Assembly: GCA_003131705.1 (NCBI GenBank)
Contig: PKUY01000356.1
Location: 1,674 to 7,624, forward strand
DNA: 5,951 nucleotides
DNA from: Acidobacteriota bacterium
GTDB taxonomy: Bacteria; Acidobacteriota; Terriglobia; Acidiferrales; UBA7541
Reading direction: 5' to 3'
The notes beneath the pieces are model-generated. The model made no database searches. It was not told where the DNA came from and worked only from the letters and a program-made list of their open reading frames with translations. Position 1 is the first letter of the stretch; each line of letters starts with the position of its first letter. Below are positions 5,538-5,951 of the stretch, in pieces. Made by a program: the position numbers and the translations under genes.

Positions 5538-5612
5538 GAGCCAGCTCTAACGCGTGTCCGGCTTGGCGCGCCCTCCGGCATCCGTCCTCCGCCGCGCCGT
5601 CTGCACCGGTTG

Positions 5613-5637
5613 TCATCCCGACCGCAGCGAGGGATCT
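5613..5637. repeat. Acidobacteria-type interspersed repeat segment
   Basis: The segment starts TCATCCCGACCGCAGCGAGG and ends GGGATCT, with imperfect dyad arms ATCCC (5615-5619) and GGGAT (5631-5635). I recall near-identical segments scattered through intergenic regions of acidobacterial genomes; that is memory, not a search. Only one copy is present here. Confidence 0.45.
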
Positions 5638-5785
5638 CTTCGGCATAACATCAAAACGACGTGCCCGCCACCTCGCTCATCTTTGTGTCATGGGTTCCTA
5701 TACTTGACTTGCCTGTTTCACCGCCGCCTCACGTTCCCCGTCATGAATGGTGTCTTTCGCCTCCCCGAAAAGTCCACAGGACTCG

Positions 5786-5816
5786 CTGACAAAATCGAAC
5801 ATTCTTCTGTTAGCGT
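5786..5816 (+). promoter_or_regulatory. Promoter candidate for the plus-strand gene at 5853
   Basis: CTGACA (5786-5791) resembles a -35. TG-T-TAGCGT (5808-5816) resembles an extended -10 keeping T1, A2 and T6. The spacing of 19 nt is long, so the call is weak. It would give a leader of about 30 nt before the ATG. Confidence 0.27.
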
Positions 5817-5841
5817 GGGTCGGGGCGCCTTTGTCCCCAGA

Positions 5842-5848
5842 AAGGAGG
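5842..5848 (+). promoter_or_regulatory. Strong Shine-Dalgarno (AAGGAGG) for the gene at 5853
   Basis: AAAGGAGGCGGC precedes the ATG at 5853, a consensus anti-16S match with a short 4-nt spacer. It is what makes the edge frame convincing. Confidence 0.75.
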
Positions 5849-5852
5849 CGGC

Positions 5853-5951
5853 ATGACCACGGTAGCGAGCGAGAGCATCACCGAACACGCAAAACGTGAA
5901 ATTCGGGAACGCCAATCTCTCGATTGGCGGCCAGCGGAGCGCCATTCAGAA
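5853..5951 (+). CDS. N-terminus of an unidentified protein (33 codons, 3' truncated by window edge)
   Basis: The frame opens at ATG 5853 behind AAGGAGG and is open to the last base. It encodes MTTVASESITEHAKREIRER and then QSLDWRPAERHSE, a soluble, charged N-terminus with no signal peptide or membrane helix. The residues match no motif I can name, and the product cannot be called from 33 residues. It is transcribed away from the SPFH operon, across the divergent intergenic region. Confidence 0.65.
   Translation, partial: MTTVASESITEHAKREIRERQSLDWRPAERHSE

Larger units (their letters stand above)
5282..5852. other. Divergent intergenic region, no supported gene
   Basis: Between the divergent microprotein and the plus-strand gene at 5853 lie 571 bp. 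Several long frames cross it on both strands, but none has a good ribosome-binding site or recognisable protein pattern. It contains the leader hairpin at 5303-5321, a GGAACTTGTTCC dyad (5526-5537), a repeat-like segment (5613-5637) and weak promoter candidates for both directions. I see no tRNA, rRNA or insertion-sequence end. Confidence 0.6.

Noticed and set aside
5094..5707. Plus-strand frames of 184 and 112 codons across the divergent region
   Set aside because: Arg/Ser/Pro-rich composition without domains or ribosome-binding sites; they cross the microprotein antisense, the hairpin and the repeat.
5699..5709. TATACT followed by TTGACT as promoter elements on the plus strand
   Set aside because: The two hexamers lie in the wrong order and overlap. 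No matching -35 lies 16-18 nt before TATACT, and no -10 follows TTGACT at a proper distance.
5718..5945. Minus-strand frame of 75 codons opposite the gene at 5853
   Set aside because: No ribosome-binding site. The plus strand has AAGGAGG next to an ATG there.
1..5951. CRISPR array, tRNA/rRNA genes, insertion sequence or phage genes
   Set aside because: No regularly spaced direct repeats, tRNA-like cloverleaf, rRNA segments, transposase motifs or terminal inverted repeats with target duplications were seen.

Overview
The window most resembles the chromosome of an Acidobacteriota bacterium (Terriglobia-like). The evidence is its moderately high GC, the secreted-protein family at 2212-3369 that I associate with acidobacterial genomes, and an interspersed-repeat-type segment near 5613-5637. 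This placement comes from remembered patterns, not from a search.

From about 3369 down to base 1 on the minus strand lies a tightly packed three-gene block. Read in transcription order it holds (i) a secreted protein of unknown function, (ii) a short family-5 (oligopeptide/nickel type) solute-binding protein whose TTG start lies 26 bp inside gene i, and (iii) the N-terminal 361 residues of a membrane sensor protein. The sensor has two transmembrane helices, a large periplasmic region and a HAMP linker. Its start overlaps the stop of gene ii in an ATGA quartet, and the gene runs off the left edge. No permease or ATPase is visible, so I read the block as a candidate envelope-sensing module (secreted factor, binding protein, HAMP sensor) rather than a transporter.

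Upstream of this block (3427-3674) is an unusually structured intergenic stretch. It has a 67-nt near-perfect hairpin right after the stop of the next gene, a second GC-rich hairpin, a nested 92-nt inverted-repeat structure, and a perfect palindrome overlapping a possible ribosome-binding site.

Further upstream, still on the minus strand, are an SPFH/band-7 (prohibitin/flotillin-like) membrane protein (3675-5048) and, 86 bp before it, a 48-codon single-helix membrane microprotein (5135-5281). Both have strong Shine-Dalgarno sequences, and they look like one operon. The microprotein leader carries a perfect 8-bp-stem hairpin.

The span 5282-5852 has no gene I can support. It is a divergent intergenic region with a repeat-like segment, a GGAACTTGTTCC dyad and weak promoter candidates on both strands. 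At 5853 a plus-strand gene with a strong AAGGAGG begins and leaves the window after 33 codons.
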